The notes under the pieces were generated by a model. It saw only the letters and a program-made list of their open reading frames with translations. It did not search any database and was not told where the DNA came from. This document shows positions 24,728 to 33,185 of a stretch of DNA of 64,000 bases, piece by piece. Source of the DNA: Blastococcus colisei (GTDB lineage Bacteria; Actinomycetota; Actinomycetes; Mycobacteriales; Geodermatophilaceae); the NCBI RefSeq assembly GCF_006717095.1, contig NZ_VFQE01000001.1, positions 558,001 to 622,000 on the forward strand, in the 5' to 3' direction. The position numbers were made by a program, and so were the translations under genes. Numbering within the stretch: position 1 is the stretch's first letter; each line of letters opens with the position of its first letter.

Positions 24728-26659
24728 GTGTCGACACCGGTGGGGGAACAGCCGACGCGGGACGCTGGTGGTTCCGGCGTCCCCCGTGGCGTCCCGGGAC
24801 GCACCCGCCGCGGCCGGGACGGCGAGCAGGGCGGCGCCCAGGCGGTGACCGTCGAGCAGCTGCTCGCCCGTCAGGGCAGTGGCTCCGTCAGCCGTCGCCG
24901 AGCCGCCCGCCGGGTCGAGGACCCTCCGCTCCGGGCTCCCGACGAGCCGCCGCCCGTCGTCCGGGACGGGCTGCCGCCCGTGCCCGGTGGCGGCGCGGCC
25001 GCGCGGCAGGGCGGGCTGCCGCCCGTTCCGGGAGCCGGCCGTCCCGCGGCACGGGCCGGTCTGCCTCCCGTGCCCGCCGCGCCGTCGTCCTGGGAGCCCG
25101 ACGGCCGCCCCTCCCGGAAGAGCGGCCCTGTTCCCCCGCTCCCGGGTCGGTTCCCTCCTCCGGCCGACCGCGACCGGTCGCGGCCCCGACGACCCGCCCG
25201 CCCACCCGCTGGCCCCGGGCGCCGGCGGCTGACCCGCGTGCTGACGGCGCTGGGTGTGGTCGTGGGCGTGGTGCTGCTCTACCACCTGGGGCTGTACTTC
25301 TACGTGGACCAGAAGATCGATCGGGTCGACGCCCTCGCGGTCGACGGGCCGGAGATCCTCGCGCCGGTGCTGCAGGCCGGCGACGAGACCTATCTGGTGG
25401 TCGGCAGCGGTGTACCCGGCGAGACCGGCGCGGCATCGGTCGCCACCCTGCTGGCGTCGGTCTCGGCCGAGGGCGACCGGGCGGTGCTGGTCAGTTTCCC
25501 GCCGACGGCGCTCGTGGACACGCCGGCCTGCCGCACGCCGGACGGCTCACTGCGCAGCCCGACCACGGAGGCCTTCGCCAGCTCCCTGCTCGAGGGCGGC
25601 CCCGGGTGCATGGTGCGGGCCGTCCAGCAGCTCTCCGGTCTGCGCGTCGACCACTACCTCGGCGTCGATCTGGCCGGCCTCCCCGGGATGGTCGACGCCC
25701 TGGGCGGGGTCCCCGTCTGCGTCATCCCGTCGCAGGCGACCGAGGCCGCGGCGACCCCCTTGCCGGCAGGGTTCTCGGAGGTCTCGGGCGAGGCGGCGGC
25801 CGGGTACCTGCAGCCGGGTGACAGCGGTACCGACGTGGACGGTACCGCCGTCGCCGAGCGGGCCCAGCGGCTGCTGACCTCCACGCTGCGGGCCGGGATG
25901 TCGACCGCCACGCTGGTGGACCCGCTCGCCCTCAACCGCTTCCTCAACCGTGCCGCGGAGGCGCTCACCGTCGACGAGCAGACGACCCTCGGCGACCTCC
26001 GGACGCTGGCTGCCAGCCTCGGCGACCTGTCCGGCGACGCGGTGCAGCGGGCCGGCCTGCCGGTGGCCCAGGTCGGCTACGTCCCGGCCGGCACCGACCA
26101 GGCCTACGTGCTCCTGGACGGCGCGGGCACGCGCGCGCTGTTCGACGCGGTCATCGAGGGCACCCAGGTGCCCGAGGAGTTCACCATCGGCCCGGAGGCG
26201 CCGGGCGCACCCGCGGAGGAGCCCCCGGCCGCCGATGTCCCGCCGCCCGCCGAGGCTGCGGCGCCGACGGGCACGGGGCCGACCGTCCCGCCGTCGTCGG
26301 TGGCGGTCGACGTGCTCAACGGCACGGGGACGACGGGTCTCGCGGCGACCGTCGCCGACCTGATGCGGGCACAGGGCTTCGCCGTCGGCACGGTCGGCAA
26401 CGAGTCGGGGACGGTGACCGAGACCGTCGTCCGCCACGGGCCGAACGTCCTGGAGCAGGCGCGCACGGTGGCGGCCGCCGTGCCCGGGGCGGTGCTGCAG
26501 CCCAGCGACTCCATCGGCGACACGGTGCAGCTGGTCATCGGGCCGGGGTACTCGACCGTCGTCCCCGTGACGATCGCTCCCGTCCCCGAGACCGCAGCGG
26601 CGGCGGATGTCAGTGAGCCGGCCGCGGCCGAGCCGGAGCAGGCGCCGGTCACCTGCTGA
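24728..26659 (+). CDS. LCP (LytR-CpsA-Psr)-like protein with C-terminal LytR_C domain, catalytic residues missing
   Basis: 643 aa. The N-terminal ~170 residues are cytoplasmic and Pro/Arg-rich, with a GLPPVPG-type repeat three times (residues ~85-125). One membrane segment follows (LTALGVVVGVVLLYHLGLYFY), then an LCP-like extracellular domain (~200-460), an Ala/Pro linker and a LytR_C domain (VAVDVLNGTGTTGLAATVAD onward). Active LCP enzymes attach glycopolymers to peptidoglycan and need conserved Arg and Asp residues. Here the usual SIPRD is SFPPT, and the region expected to read YVRxR reads YLQPG. The protein is therefore probably a non-catalytic LCP relative. The start is GTG 24728; the frame is open further upstream. 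Divergent from the coiled-coil gene. Confidence 0.8.
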   Translation: MSTPVGEQPTRDAGGSGVPRGVPGRTRRGRDGEQGGAQAVTVEQLLARQGSGSVSRRRAARRVEDPPLRAPDEPPPVVRDGLPPVPGGGAAARQGGLPPVPGAGRPAARAGLPPVPAAPSSWEPDGRPSRKSGPVPPLPGRFPPPADRDRSRPRRPARPPAGPGRRRLTRVLTALGVVVGVVLLYHLGLYFYVDQKIDRVDALAVDGPEILAPVLQAGDETYLVVGSGVPGETGAASVATLLASVSAEGDRAVLVSFPPTALVDTPACRTPDGSLRSPTTEAFASSLLEGGPGCMVRAVQQLSGLRVDHYLGVDLAGLPGMVDALGGVPVCVIPSQATEAAATPLPAGFSEVSGEAAAGYLQPGDSGTDVDGTAVAERAQRLLTSTLRAGMSTATLVDPLALNRFLNRAAEALTVDEQTTLGDLRTLAASLGDLSGDAVQRAGLPVAQVGYVPAGTDQAYVLLDGAGTRALFDAVIEGTQVPEEFTIGPEAPGAPAEEPPAADVPPPAEAAAPTGTGPTVPPSSVAVDVLNGTGTTGLAATVADLMRAQGFAVGTVGNESGTVTETVVRHGPNVLEQARTVAAAVPGAVLQPSDSIGDTVQLVIGPGYSTVVPVTIAPVPETAAAADVSEPAAAEPEQAPVTC

Positions 26660-26722
26660 GTGGTGGGCGACCTGTTCACGCGCTCGTCGCGTGGACGGCC
26701 CGGCGAGGGGTACGGCTCGCGC

Positions 26723-26956
26723 ATGTCGATGATGCCGCCGCCGTTCAGTGCCGACCCGTCCGACGAGGGGATCCCCGCCGCCGATCCGGGAGCCGGCGCA
26801 CCACCACCGGCGCCGGGCTATGGCGAAGAGAGCGGAGAGCCCGACGTGTTACTGCCCGAGGACGGGCCGTCGGACGACGCCAGGGTGACGGAGCGGGACG
26901 AGACGACGTTCCGCACGCCGGACCCGCGGGAGGTCGGACCGGACGACGAGCGCTGA
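26723..26956 (+). CDS. Small acidic, probably disordered protein, 77 aa
   Basis: Composition is dominated by Pro, Gly, Asp and Glu with no hydrophobic stretch. The end reads ETTFRTPDPREVGPDDER. It follows the LCP-like gene by 63 nt in the same direction, and its stop lies 5 nt from the convergent pstB stop. The start ATG 26723 has a GAGGGG about 12 nt upstream. No family recognised; conservation would be needed to be sure it is expressed. Confidence 0.5.
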   Translation: MSMMPPPFSADPSDEGIPAADPGAGAPPPAPGYGEESGEPDVLLPEDGPSDDARVTERDETTFRTPDPREVGPDDER

Positions 26957-26961
26957 GCAGC

Positions 26962-27741
26962 TCAGCCGAAGCGGCCGGAGATGTAGTCCTCCGTCGCCTT
27001 CTCGTCGGGGTTGCTGAAGATCTTCTCGGTCGGGTTGAACTCGATCAGCCGGCCGGGCTGGCCCACCCCGTTGAGGTTGAAGAAGCCGGTCTGCTCGCTG
27101 ACGCGGGCGGCCTGCTGCATGTTGTGCGTGACGATGACGATCGTGTACTTGTCCTTGAGCTCGGTCATCAGGTCCTCGATCGCCAAGGTGGAGATCGGAT
27201 CCAGGGCCGAGCACGGCTCGTCCATCAGCAGGACGTCGGGCTCCACCGCGATGGCGCGGGCGATGCACAGCCGCTGCTGCTGCCCACCGGACAGGCCGGA
27301 GCCGGGCCGGTCGAGGCGGTCCTTGACCTCGTTCCAGAGGTTGGCGCCCCGCAGGGAGGACTCGACGAGGTCGTCGAGGTCGGCCCTCTTCATCTTCGCG
27401 TTGTTGAGCCGGATGCCGGCCGCGACGTTGTCGTAGATGGACATCGTCGGGAACGGGTTGGGGCGCTGGAAGACCATGCCGATCTGCCGGCGGACGTCGA
27501 CCGGGTCGACGTCGGCGCTGTAGAGGTCCTGGCCGTCCATGACGACCTTGCCCTCCACCCGGGCGCCGGGCAGCACCTCGTGCATCCGGTTGATCGAGCG
27601 CAGGAACGTCGACTTGCCGCACCCCGAGGGGCCGATGAGCGCCGTGACGCTGCGCGGCTCGATCGAGACGGTGACGCCCTCCACGGCGAGGAAGCTGCCG
27701 TAGTAGATGTGGAGATCGGAGACGTCGATCCGCTTGGCCAT
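26962..27741 (-). CDS. pstB: Phosphate ABC transporter ATP-binding protein PstB (left operon)
   Basis: A 259-aa ATPase, the exact length of typical PstB. Walker [11 protein letters not shown]-loop VFQRPNPFP, signature [14 protein letters not shown], Walker [14 protein letters not shown], switch histidine in [12 protein letters not shown], and the PstB-specific C-terminus EDYISGRFG. It powers high-affinity phosphate import with PstS, PstC and PstA. Last gene of the minus-strand pstSCAB operon, 19 nt after pstA. It closely resembles the second PstB in this window but is not identical. Confidence 0.96.
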   Translation of the reverse strand: MAKRIDVSDLHIYYGSFLAVEGVTVSIEPRSVTALIGPSGCGKSTFLRSINRMHEVLPGARVEGKVVMDGQDLYSADVDPVDVRRQIGMVFQRPNPFPTMSIYDNVAAGIRLNNAKMKRADLDDLVESSLRGANLWNEVKDRLDRPGSGLSGGQQQRLCIARAIAVEPDVLLMDEPCSALDPISTLAIEDLMTELKDKYTIVIVTHNMQQAARVSEQTGFFNLNGVGQPGRLIEFNPTEKIFSNPDEKATEDYISGRFG

Positions 27742-27760
27742 GAGGTTCTCCAGATCCTGG

Positions 27761-28849
27761 TCAGCGACCGGTCTTGGGGGCGAAGAATCGGCTGATCAGA
27801 CGGGCGATGACGTTCAGCCCCATCACCAGGACGATCAGGATGAGAGCGGCGGTCCAGGCCCGGTCGATCGCGTACTCCGGCGGGACGCCGGGCTGGGTGA
27901 GCTGGTAGTAGGCGTACACGGGAAGCGTCGCCATGCGCCCGTCGAAGGGATCGAAGTTCGTGGCGTTGGTGATGCCGACGGTCACGAGGAGCGGTGCGGT
28001 CTCGCCGATGACGCGGGCGATCGCGAGGGTGACGCCGGTGGCCAGCCCGGCGATCGCGGTCGGGAGCACCACCTTGATGATCGTCCGCCACTTCGGCACG
28101 CCGAGGGCGTAGGCGGCCTCGCGCAGCTCGTTGGGGACCAGCTTGAGCACCTCCTCGGCCGACCGGACGACGACCGGGATCATCAGCACCGACAGCGCCA
28201 CCGCGCCCGCGATGCCGAGCCGGACGCCCGGGCCGAAGAAGATGACGAAGAGCGCGTAGGCGAAGAGCCCGGCGACGATCGACGGGATGCCGGTCATGAC
28301 GTCGACGAGGAAGGTGATCGCCCTCTTCAGCCGGCCGGTGCCGTACTCCACGAGATAGATGGCGGTCATCAGGCCGATCGGCACCGAGATCGCGGTCGTG
28401 AGGGCGGTGATGACCAGCGTGCCCATGATCGCGTGGTAGGCGCCACCGCCGTCGCCGAGCACGCCGAGCAGCGACCACGTGAAGAACTGGCCGTCCAGTC
28501 GCTCGATCCCCCGGCGGAGGACCTCGTACACCAAGCTGATCAGCGGCACCATGGCCAGCCCGAATGCGCTGCCCACCAGGCAGGTGACCAGCCGGTCGGT
28601 GGCCCGGCGGGGGCCCTCGACCCAGCGGGACAGGGCGTACAACCCGACCGTCCCGAGGACGACGGTGTAGACGACGAACGTGGCGACGTTCAGCGCGCTG
28701 AGCGAACCCAGGACCACGGCGCCGACGGCTCCGCCGGCGAAACAGGCCCAGGGTGCCCACCGGGGCAGCCGGCTTCCCGGCGGCCGGCCGGGTGACGGCG
28801 GCTCCGTGCCCACGGTGGGGGAGGACGTGGGTGTCGTCGCCGTGCTCAC
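27761..28849 (-). CDS. pstA: Phosphate ABC transporter permease PstA (left operon)
   Basis: A 362-aa permease. About 100 extra N-terminal residues precede the usual six-segment core and include two to three additional hydrophobic stretches ([35 protein letters not shown]). The core carries the permease loop [25 protein letters not shown] (EAA motif) that docks on PstB. The GTG start at 28847-28849 overlaps the pstC stop (GTGA). Confidence 0.93.
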   Translation of the reverse strand: MSTATTPTSSPTVGTEPPSPGRPPGSRLPRWAPWACFAGGAVGAVVLGSLSALNVATFVVYTVVLGTVGLYALSRWVEGPRRATDRLVTCLVGSAFGLAMVPLISLVYEVLRRGIERLDGQFFTWSLLGVLGDGGGAYHAIMGTLVITALTTAISVPIGLMTAIYLVEYGTGRLKRAITFLVDVMTGIPSIVAGLFAYALFVIFFGPGVRLGIAGAVALSVLMIPVVVRSAEEVLKLVPNELREAAYALGVPKWRTIIKVVLPTAIAGLATGVTLAIARVIGETAPLLVTVGITNATNFDPFDGRMATLPVYAYYQLTQPGVPPEYAIDRAWTAALILIVLVMGLNVIARLISRFFAPKTGR

Positions 28850-29796
28850 GAGTTCGCCCCGGAGAACTCCGCACGACGGTTGACCACGTACCGGGCGAGC
28901 ATGTTGACCGCGAAGGTGATCACGAACAGGACGAGTCCGCTGGCGATCAGCGTGTTGACCGCGAGCCCCGTCGACTCGGGGAAGTCCAGCGCGATGTTCG
29001 CCGCGATCGTCGACGGATTGCCGGAGCCGATCAGGTTGAACGTGATGCCGCCGGACACCGAGAGCACGAGCGCGATCGCCAGGGTCTCCCCGAGCGCGCG
29101 GCCCAGCCCCAGCATCGCGCCACCGATGACCCCGGACTTGCCGTAGGGCAGGACCGCCATCCGGATCATCTCCCAGCGGGTGGCGCCCAGGGCCAGCGCC
29201 GCCTCCCGGTGCAGGATCGGGACCTGGCGGAAGACCTCCCGGGCGATCGCGCTGACGATCGGCAGGATCATGATCGCGAGCACCAGGCCGGCCGTGAACA
29301 TGGTGCGCCCGGTCGCCGAGGTCGGTCCCGCGAAGAACGGGAGGAAGCCGAGGTTCTCCTCCAGCCACCCGTAGAACGGGACGAGCCGGGGGGCGAGCCA
29401 GTAGATGCCCCAGAAGCCGTAGACGATGCTCGGGATCGCCGCCAGCAGGTCGACCAGGTAGCCCAGCCCCTGAGCGAGCCGGGGCGGAGCGTAGTGCGTG
29501 ATGAACAGGGCGATGGCCACCGCCAGAGGAGTCGCCACGATCAGCCCGATGGTGGCCGCCAGCAGAGTGCCGAACAGCAACGGGGCGACGTAGGACACCA
29601 GGCCGTCCCCGCCGGGGATCTCCTCGGCCGGGGCGGTGAACGCCGGGAAGGCCTCGACGAGGAGGAAGATCGTGACCCCGGCGAGGATCGCCAGGATGAG
29701 GATGCCGGCGCTCCTCGCCCCGCCGGCGAAGAGACGGTCGCCGAGCCGCGACGCCGGCCGTGGCCGGCTCGACGGGCGCTCGCGGGTGGCCGTCAC
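28846..29796 (-). CDS. pstC: Phosphate ABC transporter permease PstC (left operon)
   Basis: A 316-aa permease with six membrane segments. The EAA loop is EVFRQVPILHREAALALGATRWEMI, followed by GRALGETLAIALVLS, a region typical of PstC. The start is GTG at 29794-29796 with GGAG seven nt upstream. Coupled to pstA through a 4-nt overlap and located 55 nt after pstS. Confidence 0.95.
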   Translation of the reverse strand: MTATRERPSSRPRPASRLGDRLFAGGARSAGILILAILAGVTIFLLVEAFPAFTAPAEEIPGGDGLVSYVAPLLFGTLLAATIGLIVATPLAVAIALFITHYAPPRLAQGLGYLVDLLAAIPSIVYGFWGIYWLAPRLVPFYGWLEENLGFLPFFAGPTSATGRTMFTAGLVLAIMILPIVSAIAREVFRQVPILHREAALALGATRWEMIRMAVLPYGKSGVIGGAMLGLGRALGETLAIALVLSVSGGITFNLIGSGNPSTIAANIALDFPESTGLAVNTLIASGLVLFVITFAVNMLARYVVNRRAEFSGANS

Positions 29797-29851
29797 CGAT
29801 GCTCCGTCCGGATCGTCCGCGCGGTGTCCCCGAGGGTCATGGGTGCCTGCT

Positions 29852-30970
29852 TCATGCCGATCCCGCCGCGGTGACGGCGTCGATCGCCGTCAGCGCCTGG
29901 TCGCGGAGAGCATCGGAGATCGGGGCGGATCCCGCCACCTGTGCGGCCGCCCGCTGCCCTTCCTCACTGACGACGAACGTCATGAAGGCCCGCACCAGCT
30001 CGGCGACCTGCGGGTCGTCGTACTCGATGCAGCCGATGTGGTAGCTGACGAGGACGATCGGGTACTGCCCGGAACCGGTGGTGTCCCGGGCTATCTCGAT
30101 CGCGTAGTCGTACTCACCGCGCCCCTCCAGCCGTCCGGAGTTCTCCACGACGGCCGCCGCAGCTTCTGCCGACGGCGCGACGAACTCCTCACCGACGCCG
30201 ATGCGGGCGACGCCGAGGTCACCGGCCTGGCTGAGGTCGGCGTACCCGATGGCGCCGTTCCCGGCGCTGACGGCCCCGACGACACCGGAGTTCCCCTGCG
30301 CGGCCTCCCCGCCCGCGACGGGCCAGTTGCCGTCGGGTTCGTGGGGCCAGGCATCCCCAGCGGCAGCGCTGAGGTACTCGACGAAGTTCTCCGTCGTGCC
30401 GGACTCGTCGCTGCGGTTGACGGGCGTGATCGCGAGGTCGGGCAGGTCGACGTCCGGGTTGTCCGCGGCGATCGCCGGATCGTCCCACCGCGTGATCTCC
30501 TGGTTGAAGATCCCGGCGAGCGTCTCCGGCGAGAGGTTCAGCGCCTCCCCGTCGGCGAACACGCCCTCCAGGTTGTAGACCACGGCGATGGGGGAGATGT
30601 AGTTCGGCAGCTCGAAGATCCCGGCCGGCCCGCATCGCTCGTTCGCCTGCGCCAGCTCCTCGTCGTCCAGAGCCGCATCGGATCCTGCGAAGTCCGTCCC
30701 CCCGGCCAGGAACTGCTCCCGGCCGCCTCCGGAGCCGACCGGGTCGTAGTTCACGGTCACTTCCGGCTGCACGCTGGTGAACGCGGCAGTCCAGCCCTGC
30801 ATGGCGGCCTGCTGGGCGCTCGAGCCCGCCCCCACCAGGGTTCCGCTCAGTGCCTCCTCGCCGGTACCGGTGAGGCCCCGCTCGTTGACTGCCGCGCAGC
30901 CGGTGACGGACAGGCCCGCGGCCAGCAGGAGGGGTGCCAGCGAACGGAGGCGCGCGCCAGGAGACCCCAC
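29852..30970 (-). CDS. pstS: Phosphate-binding lipoprotein PstS (left operon)
   Basis: 372 aa. The signal peptide ends in a lipobox (LLLAAGLSVTGC), so the mature protein is anchored by a lipid-modified Cys at about residue 25. Phosphate-site regions are GAGSSAQQAA near residue 48, a GSGGGREQF loop, GSDAALDDEE, and the SGTT loop in RSDESGTTENF. This is the mycobacterial/Streptomyces-type PstS, clearly different in sequence from the PstS of the right-hand operon. The start is GTG at 30968-30970. PHO-box-like direct repeats precede it. Confidence 0.95.
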   Translation of the reverse strand: MGSPGARLRSLAPLLLAAGLSVTGCAAVNERGLTGTGEEALSGTLVGAGSSAQQAAMQGWTAAFTSVQPEVTVNYDPVGSGGGREQFLAGGTDFAGSDAALDDEELAQANERCGPAGIFELPNYISPIAVVYNLEGVFADGEALNLSPETLAGIFNQEITRWDDPAIAADNPDVDLPDLAITPVNRSDESGTTENFVEYLSAAAGDAWPHEPDGNWPVAGGEAAQGNSGVVGAVSAGNGAIGYADLSQAGDLGVARIGVGEEFVAPSAEAAAAVVENSGRLEGRGEYDYAIEIARDTTGSGQYPIVLVSYHIGCIEYDDPQVAELVRAFMTFVVSEEGQRAAAQVAGSAPISDALRDQALTAIDAVTAAGSA

Positions 30971-30986
30971 TCAGCTGCCTTTCGTC

Positions 30987-31083
30987 GATGAACCGATCAT
31001 GACCGCAACGGTGAACGACTGGTGACCGTAGGCGGCACAGGTTGACGCCCGACCCACAGTCGATGAACGGAAGATGAACGAGA
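30987..31083 (-). promoter_or_regulatory. PHO-box-like direct repeats upstream of the left pstS
   Basis: Read on the minus strand there are two pairs of direct repeats with exact 11-bp spacing: GTTCATCTTCCGTTCATC (complement of 31062-31079 region) and GGTCACC-N4-GTTCACC (complement of 31010-31027), plus a lone GTTCATC (complement of 30987-30993). This is the arrangement of PhoP/PhoB-type PHO boxes (GTTCACC units every 11 bp) in actinobacteria. Confidence 0.75.
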
Positions 31084-31139
31084 GCGGGAACGCCTTGATC
31101 CACGGCTCGCGACGGCCGGGTCGGGTGACCGGCCTCACG

Positions 31140-31889
31140 TCACTCCGAGGGGGCCTGGAGCAGGTAACCGGAGCGGCCGACCGTGGTGATCAGCCGGGGT
31201 CGGCGAGGGTCGTCGCCGAGACGCCGGCGGAGGCGGCGCATGTGCACGGAGACGGTGTTGGACGCCGACGGCGCGGTTCCTCCCCACACCGCCTCCCAGA
31301 GCTGCACCTGGCTCACCACGCGCCCTTCGTGCGCCATGAGGAAGTGGAGCAACCGGAACTCCCGCGGCGGCAGAGGGATCAGCGAGCCGCGCAGCCGGAC
31401 CGTCCGCGCGTCGGGGGAGAGCTCGAGCGGGCCGCAACGCACCACGTCGCCGTCGCGGGCCGGCGAGGCGGGACGGAGGGCGGACACCAGGGCCAACAGC
31501 TGGGCGGCACGGTACGGCCGTGCGACGCACGCCACCGCTCCGGCTTCCAGCGCCGCGCCCGCGAGCTCCGGGTGCTCGCCGTCCACGGCCACGATCACCG
31601 GCAGCTCGCAGCAGTGGTCGAGCAGGTGCACCACTGTCGGCGCGGGGACGTCGGCCAGGTCGGCGCGCAGCAGCACCACGTCAGGACGCGTCGCCCCGGC
31701 GACGAGGAGCCCCTCGGCGGCCGACGCGCACACACGGACGTCGAGCCGTCCGTCGACGTCGTCGAGCAGGCCGGTCGCCTGGGGATCCGGGTCGATGACC
31801 AGCAGCAGGGTCCGGGCGCGGGACGCGGCCACGTCCCAGGCCGGCTCGGCCTTCAGCAGTGCGGTCGCCGTCGACCGGAGGTTGTCCAT
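31140..31889 (-). CDS. Winged-helix regulator with degenerate receiver domain
   Basis: 249 aa. The C-terminal ~100 residues form an OmpR/PhoB winged helix (LPPREFRLLHFLMAHEGRVVS, NTVSVHMRRLRRRLG, TTVGRSGYLL). The N-terminal ~120 residues resemble a receiver (LLLVIDPDPQATGLL), but the acceptor aspartate is gone: the usual VVLLD reads VVLLRAD, and the conserved lysine is arginine in VARPYRA. It should therefore not be phosphorylated in the standard way. It lies between two divergent pst operons and has its own PHO-box-like pair upstream, so it probably regulates phosphate genes. The start is ATG at 31887-31889; no partner kinase is adjacent. Confidence 0.8.
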   Translation of the reverse strand: MDNLRSTATALLKAEPAWDVAASRARTLLLVIDPDPQATGLLDDVDGRLDVRVCASAAEGLLVAGATRPDVVLLRADLADVPAPTVVHLLDHCCELPVIVAVDGEHPELAGAALEAGAVACVARPYRAAQLLALVSALRPASPARDGDVVRCGPLELSPDARTVRLRGSLIPLPPREFRLLHFLMAHEGRVVSQVQLWEAVWGGTAPSASNTVSVHMRRLRRRLGDDPRRPRLITTVGRSGYLLQAPSE

Positions 31890-31936
31890 GGTGCTGGGCA
31901 GCAAACCGGCAGCGGGTGTTGCCCGGGGGTCCTCGG

Positions 31937-31954
31937 TGTGAACGCCCGCTGAAC
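31937..31954 (-). promoter_or_regulatory. PHO-box-like pair upstream of the orphan regulator
   Basis: On the minus strand the sequence reads GTTCAGC GGGC GTTCACA, two GTTCA units 11 bp apart, 48 nt upstream of the regulator start codon and pointing toward it. Confidence 0.6.
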
Positions 31955-32053
31955 ATCGACGGTGATGACGATGACGGCCGGTCCGCCGCCGGTGGCCGGG
32001 GCCGTCCGGGGCACTCACCGTGGGGACGCGAGGTCGACAGGCGTGTCGGCAAC

Positions 32054-32093
32054 GTTCGCCGTCCGTTCACCTGACGCGGTGCACCGGTTCACC
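32054..32093 (+). promoter_or_regulatory. PHO-box array upstream of the right pstS
   Basis: GTTCGCC at 32054, GTTCACC at 32065 and GTTCACC at 32087 fall on one 11-bp register (0, +11, +33), with a degenerate unit at 32076. The array lies 75-114 nt upstream of the pstS start and has the geometry expected for PhoP-type regulators. Confidence 0.78.
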
Positions 32094-32167
32094 GCTGCTC
32101 CCTAGCTTTCGAGCCGTCCGTCCCGCTGCCTGGCAATCGGCCAGGTGGAGACAGAGAGGCTCATCCG

Positions 32168-33136
32168 TTGACGACCAGCACCCTGCGCCGCCGTTCCGTG
32201 CCCGCGGCCGCCGTGCTCGCCCTTGCCCTTGCCCTCAGCGCCTGCGGTGGCTCCAACGAAGAGGAGGCCGGTGGCGGCGACTCGGCCCTCTCCGGCGACG
32301 TGCTCTCCGACGGTTCCTCGACGGTTGCACCGCTGACGTCCGCGGCAGCGGAGTTCTTCGCCGAGGAGGAGCCGGGTGTCAACGTCTCGGTGGCGACGTC
32401 GGGCACCGGCGGCGGCTTCGAGGTGTTCTGCCAGGGCACCACCGACGTCTCCAACGCCTCTCGCCCCATCAGCGACGAGGAGATCGCCATCTGCGAGGAG
32501 AACGGCGTCGAGTACACGGAGCTGACCGTGGCGCGCGACGCGCTCACCGTCGTCACCTCCGCCGAGAACGACTTCATCACGTGCCTGACCACCGAGCAGC
32601 TCGCCACCCTGTGGGGCCCCGAGGCCGAGGGGACCATCACGACGTGGGACCAGATCGACCCGTCGTTCCCGGCCGAGCCGATCGAGCTGTACGGCCCCGG
32701 CACCGACTCGGGCACCTTCGACTACTTCACCGACGAGATCAACGGTGACGAGGGTGTGAGCCGCACGGACTACAACGCCTCGGAGGACGACAACGTCATC
32801 GTCCAGGGCGTGTCCGGCTCGCCGAACGCGCTCGGCTACTTCGGGTTCACCTACTTCGAGGAGAACGCCGACTCGCTGAAGGCGATCGAGGTCGACAGCG
32901 GTGACGGCTGTGTCGCACCGAGCGCCGAGACGGTGCAGGACGGCTCCTACACCCCGCTCGGGCGCCCCCTGTTCATCTACGTGAACGACGCGTCGTACAG
33001 CGAGAAGCCCGGGGTGGCCGCCTTCGTCGACTTCTACGCGCAGAACGACTCCGACATCGCCGAGGCCGCTCAGTACATCCCGCTGAACGACGAGCAGCGC
33101 GGCGAGCTGGAGTCCGCCGTCGGCTCGATCAGCTGA
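32168..33136 (+). CDS. pstS: Phosphate-binding lipoprotein PstS (right operon, second type)
   Basis: 322 aa with signal peptide and lipobox (LALALALSACGG, lipidated Cys about residue 26). The mature part begins with an acidic Gly-rich linker, then SDGSSTVAPLTSAAAEFF and SGTGGGFEVFCQG, and later GTDSGTFDYF, which form the phosphate site. Sequence style resembles the SphX/PstS group more than the mycobacterial PstS encoded at 29852, so the two binding proteins are distinct types rather than recent copies. The start is TTG 32168 with GAGAGG upstream. First gene of pstSCAB on the plus strand. Confidence 0.93.
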   Translation: MTTSTLRRRSVPAAAVLALALALSACGGSNEEEAGGGDSALSGDVLSDGSSTVAPLTSAAAEFFAEEEPGVNVSVATSGTGGGFEVFCQGTTDVSNASRPISDEEIAICEENGVEYTELTVARDALTVVTSAENDFITCLTTEQLATLWGPEAEGTITTWDQIDPSFPAEPIELYGPGTDSGTFDYFTDEINGDEGVSRTDYNASEDDNVIVQGVSGSPNALGYFGFTYFEENADSLKAIEVDSGDGCVAPSAETVQDGSYTPLGRPLFIYVNDASYSEKPGVAAFVDFYAQNDSDIAEAAQYIPLNDEQRGELESAVGSIS

Positions 33137-33185
33137 ACCCCCGCAACCCAGCGGCAGGACGGGAAACGACGAGGCAAGGAGTGTC

